A stretch of 64,000 nucleotides of DNA from JASHVB01 sp963762885 (GTDB lineage: Bacteria; Pseudomonadota; Alphaproteobacteria; Acetobacterales; Acetobacteraceae): contig CAVXNH010000054.1 in assembly GCA_963762885.1 (NCBI GenBank), positions 1-64,000 on the forward strand, in the 5' to 3' direction. The translations under genes were made by a program, and so were the position numbers. Under the pieces are notes generated by a model. That model worked only from the letters and a program-made list of their open reading frames with translations. It ran no database searches and was not told the origin of the DNA. Of the stretch, positions 62,563 through 64,000 are shown in pieces (position 1 is the first letter of the stretch; each line of letters opens with the position of its first letter).

Positions 62563-63420
62563 TTACACCGGCACGCGGTGTTCCGGCCGGTAGCGGAAGC
62601 TGACGCGCTTCAGCAGCCGCGAATAATGCCCGGGGAACGGGTCGCGACGGTGCATGGTGTGGCTGTTGTCCCACATCACCACGTCGCCGGCGTGCCAGCG
62701 GCGTTTGTAGATCAGGTCCGGCTGCGTCATGCGCCACAGCAGTTCCTCGAACAGCGGCTGGCTGTCCTGTTCGGTCGATCCCTCCACTTCCGCTGTATGG
62801 CTGGGGCTGTAGTAGATCGACCACGTCCCGAGCAGGGGATGGGTGCGCACCAGGGGATGGAGTGAATCCGGCGCGCGCTTCAGTTGTTCGGCGGTCATCG
62901 CCAGGTCCGGCCGCCCCGCGGCGTCGCGTCTGTTGTGCCGGTCCACCGAGTTGACGCCGCGCCGCCCCTCGATCTGCTGCTTGAGCACCTGTGGTAGCCG
63001 GTCGTAGGCGGTGGCGAGGTCGGCGAACCACGTGTCGCCGCCTTCGGGCGGGATCTCCTCGCCGAACAGGACGGTGCCGAAGGTGGGCTGCGGCATGTAA
63101 GACTGGTCGATGTGCCACACCGCCTCCCCGTCACCGAGCACGCCGATGGCGCGGCCGGCCTCCTTCTTGTTGGAGACGATCATCACCTCCGGATGGTGCC
63201 GCGAGTGGTAGGTGGAGCGGACGTGGATTTCCAGCTCGCCGAAGCGCTGGCCGAAGCGCATCAGGTCGGGTTCGGTAAGGCGCTGATTGGGAAAGACAGC
63301 CACTTTGGCGTGCAGCCAGGTCTCGCGGATGGCGGCGAAGGTGGCGTCGTCGAGTGGGGCGGCCAGGTCTACGCCGGTGATTTCGGCGCCGATGGCGGGG
63401 GTGAGGCGACGTGTCTGCAT
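62563..63420 (-). CDS. TauD/TfdA-family Fe(II)/2-oxoglutarate dioxygenase
   Basis: A 285-residue alpha-ketoglutarate-dependent dioxygenase. It starts MQTRRLTPAIGAEITGVDLA. The iron ligands are H103 and D105 in AVWHIDQSYMP and the distal H257 in DNSHTMHRRDPFPGHYSR; the arginine near 268-273 would hold 2-oxoglutarate. Such enzymes break down taurine, chlorophenoxyacids or other organic acids with O2. The family and completeness are clear, the substrate is not. The N-terminus and length match. Confidence 0.88.
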   Translation of the reverse strand: MQTRRLTPAIGAEITGVDLAAPLDDATFAAIRETWLHAKVAVFPNQRLTEPDLMRFGQRFGELEIHVRSTYHSRHHPEVMIVSNKKEAGRAIGVLGDGEAVWHIDQSYMPQPTFGTVLFGEEIPPEGGDTWFADLATAYDRLPQVLKQQIEGRRGVNSVDRHNRRDAAGRPDLAMTAEQLKRAPDSLHPLVRTHPLLGTWSIYYSPSHTAEVEGSTEQDSQPLFEELLWRMTQPDLIYKRRWHAGDVVMWDNSHTMHRRDPFPGHYSRLLKRVSFRYRPEHRVPV

Positions 63421-63532
63421 GGCAATGGTGCTCCTCCCGGCTGGGCGAAGCAGAGCACGGCTTGGGCGTGTGGACCAGGGTTGACCGGGGCGGTGCTTCG
63501 CGGTTCAGAGCAGGGGAGGGAGTGCGGGCACG

Positions 63533-64000
63533 ATGCATGATCCGGAACGAACCACGCCATGGATCGCCGCGCGCGGCGCGGTGGACAAGGCGGCGCTATA
63601 CAATGAGCTGGCGCAGGAGCTGGACGCCTTGCTCGCGGGCGAACCCGATGCCGTGGCGAATGCGGCCAATGCGGCGGCGGCAATCTATCACGCTCTGCCG
63701 GAGCTGAATTGGGCGGGGTTCTATTTCCTGCGCGGCCAGGAGTTGGTGCTGGGGCCGTTCCAGGGCCGCCCGGCCTGTGTGCGGATCCCGCTGGGAAAGG
63801 GCGTCTGCGGCACGGCGGCAGCGCAGCGCCAGTCAGTGCTGGTGCCGGATGTCCACGCGTTTCCGGGGCACATTGCCTGCGATACCGCGTCGCGGTCGGA
63901 GCTGGTGGTGCCGTTGTTGGCCGGGAATGCGCTGCTGGGTGTGCTCGATCTGGATAGCCCGATGCTGGGGCGGTTCAATGAGATCGACCGGGCGGGCTGC
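63533..64000 (+). CDS. msrC: GAF-domain free-methionine-R-sulfoxide reductase, partial
   Basis: 156 residues before the window ends. After MHDPERTTPWIAARGAVDKA the GAF domain has AAAIYHALPELNWAGFYFLR, then PACVRIPLGKGVCGTAA with two conserved cysteines, HAFPGHIACDTASRSELVVP with the third, and LLGVLDLDSPMLGRF. This is the pattern of fRMsr, which reduces free methionine-(R)-sulfoxide with Cys-based redox chemistry. Only about the last dozen residues are missing. The gene is divergent from the TauD gene, 112 bases away. Confidence 0.88.
   Translation, partial: MHDPERTTPWIAARGAVDKAALYNELAQELDALLAGEPDAVANAANAAAAIYHALPELNWAGFYFLRGQELVLGPFQGRPACVRIPLGKGVCGTAAAQRQSVLVPDVHAFPGHIACDTASRSELVVPLLAGNALLGVLDLDSPMLGRFNEIDRAGC

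Overview
This window is high-GC alphaproteobacterial DNA. Metabolic and mobile features point to the Acetobacteraceae/Rhodospirillales: three copies of an IS1031-group IS5 element (a group first described in acetic acid bacteria), a three-subunit periplasmic aldehyde-dehydrogenase operon, many CoA-transferase/CitE genes and AAHS-type MFS carriers. Only functional families can be read here, so the taxon is an inference. The first ~2.4 kb is clearly lower in GC and looks foreign.

Layout. 0-4.6 kb: a decayed AAA-ATPase + DUF4276 pair (probable former defence module), a PIN/RHH toxin-antitoxin pair, IS copy 1 and an addB fragment. 5-9.2 kb: beta-carbonic-anhydrase-like protein, DJ-1/PfpI protein, enoyl-CoA hydratase homologue, an alpha/beta-hydrolase remnant and an MDR oxidoreductase. 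9.2-14.3 kb (minus strand): a ba3-type terminal oxidase operon with three c-type cytochromes. 14.8-17.5 kb: lipoprotein hydrolase, zinc-finger protein, AAHS transporter. 17.7-20.2 kb: mobile-element graveyard (VapB with VapC cut by IS copy 2, orphan MNT nucleotidyltransferase, MITE-like element, group II intron maturase tail, tRNA-Val). 20.2-25.9 kb: two conserved unknowns, a phospholipase C-type phosphoesterase and a Na/Pi cotransporter.

25.9-34.5 kb is a hydroxy-acid catabolic region: an OtnC-like aldolase, a GhrA-like reductase and an HpaI aldolase, then a tight operon CitE-CaiB-GntR-CitE-MFS behind a promoter that carries a perfect 14-bp palindrome, the likely GntR operator. 34.7-36.3 kb holds small unknown genes and an integrase fragment. 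36.5-42.3 kb: PPK2, SthA, PNPOx-like protein, nitrilase-family protein, TlyA, LLM flavoprotein. 42.4-47.7 kb: cytochrome c / 2Fe-2S / molybdopterin aldehyde dehydrogenase operon and a second CaiB, followed by IS copy 3. 49-54.9 kb: HExxH membrane protein, a broken solute-binding protein, methyltransferase, DUF6614 protein, TPR-glycosyltransferase and a PEP-CTERM protein. 54.9-64 kb: ugd, TauE/SafE, nusG-secE-tRNA-Trp, a CoxL-like dehydrogenase, an enolase-superfamily enzyme, a small Gly-rich membrane protein, a TauD dioxygenase and the start of an fRMsr gene running off the edge.

An important caveat is that about fifteen otherwise intact genes carry single-base frameshifts. Many of these sit in C/G runs and each is repaired by adding or removing one base. 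Most are probably sequence errors rather than real pseudogenes, whereas the AAA/DUF4276 pair, the addB, VapC, integrase and maturase fragments look truly decayed. Intergenic space is rich in long palindromes, two of which supply the 3' ends of coding regions. I found no CRISPR array, rRNA or complete prophage.
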